Source: Eudromia elegans
Taxonomy: Eukaryota; Chordata; Aves; Tinamiformes; Tinamidae
Direction of reading: 5' to 3'
Assembly (NCBI GenBank): GCA_003342815.1
Contig: PTEX01000060.1
Coordinates: 942,244-1,006,243, forward strand
DNA: 64,000 nucleotides
Shown piece after piece: positions 63,846 through 64,000 of this stretch (positions are counted from its first letter, which is position 1; every line of letters starts with the position of its first letter). The position numbers and the translations under genes were made by a program. The notes beneath the pieces are model-generated. The model did not search any database. It was not told the DNA's origin and was given only the letters and a program-made list of their open reading frames with translations.

Positions 63846-64000
63846 TGTACATCTGAGGAGGCAGGGGTACTTTTCAGAATTGCACAATATATCATGTATC
63901 CATTTATCATGCTACTTCAACATATTTGTATGAATACCTCCCTATATGCTGAGAATTACCATATTTTTCCCCCAAATTTATTATTAAAAGAACAGGATTC

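Overview
The window reads as a stretch of an amniote genome, most likely bird. The diagnostic signal is several CR1 LINE copies with sauropsid-type 3' ends (the tail octamer ATTCTATG/ATTCTGTG next to the 'GGAAGGGACCT' block), together with old MIR-type SINEs, one solo LTR, AT-rich single-copy sequence and two assembly gaps inside pyrimidine microsatellites. No prokaryotic gene organisation is present. Long open frames are few (longest 166 codons), and none outside the LINEs resembles a protein I recognise. I found no convincing host exon, rRNA, tRNA, CRISPR array or promoter. The window is best described as intergenic or deep intronic sequence of a gene-poor region.

Layout. 1-9.7 kb: mostly unique AT-rich DNA with a MIR-type SINE (2.24 kb), a possible old low-copy repeat (5.1-5.8 kb), a decayed MIR (7.4 kb) and a 34-bp-period tandem duplication (7.19-7.25 kb). 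9.7-11.8 kb: AT-rich sequence dense in homeobox-like TAATTA cores with an 8-bp inverted repeat, the best candidate here for a conserved regulatory block. 11.8-17.3 kb: unique. 17.3-19.0 kb: a short plus-strand CR1 tail, then a roughly 1 kb minus-strand CR1 carrying the reverse transcriptase FADD motif. 19.8-20.0 kb: MIR-type SINE. 22.7-23.2 kb: (CCTT)n plus a 260-bp gap. 26-27 kb: candidate regulatory block and an (ATTT)n array. 28.5 kb: a clear MIR. 31.6 kb: a 28-T tract. 38.8-40.4 kb: MIR, an older minus-strand CR1, then another MIR.

42.2-42.9 kb: a fragment like a sauropsid palindromic repeat, then a minus-strand solo LTR of about 0.3 kb. 44.1-45.0 kb: second candidate regulatory block. 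45.5-45.7 kb: pyrimidine microsatellite with a 148-bp gap. 48.5-48.8 kb: a GC-richer patch with an unrecognised open frame. 53.8-55.0 kb: a heavily decayed, ancient plus-strand CR1/L3-like LINE recognisable only from protein motifs. 57.2 kb: a MIR/L2-type 3' end. 58.8 kb: an extremely AT-rich patch. 62.3 kb: three spaced copies of a GGGATTTCC-containing unit. 63.7 kb: a last MIR-like fragment.

The window therefore holds no set of co-operating genes. Its content is layered repeat history (ancient L3/MIR, older CR1, younger CR1, solo LTR) on a single-copy background that may carry distal regulatory elements. I did not find a previously undescribed biological system. The most testable novelty is the regulatory-element hypothesis at 9.7-11.8 kb.
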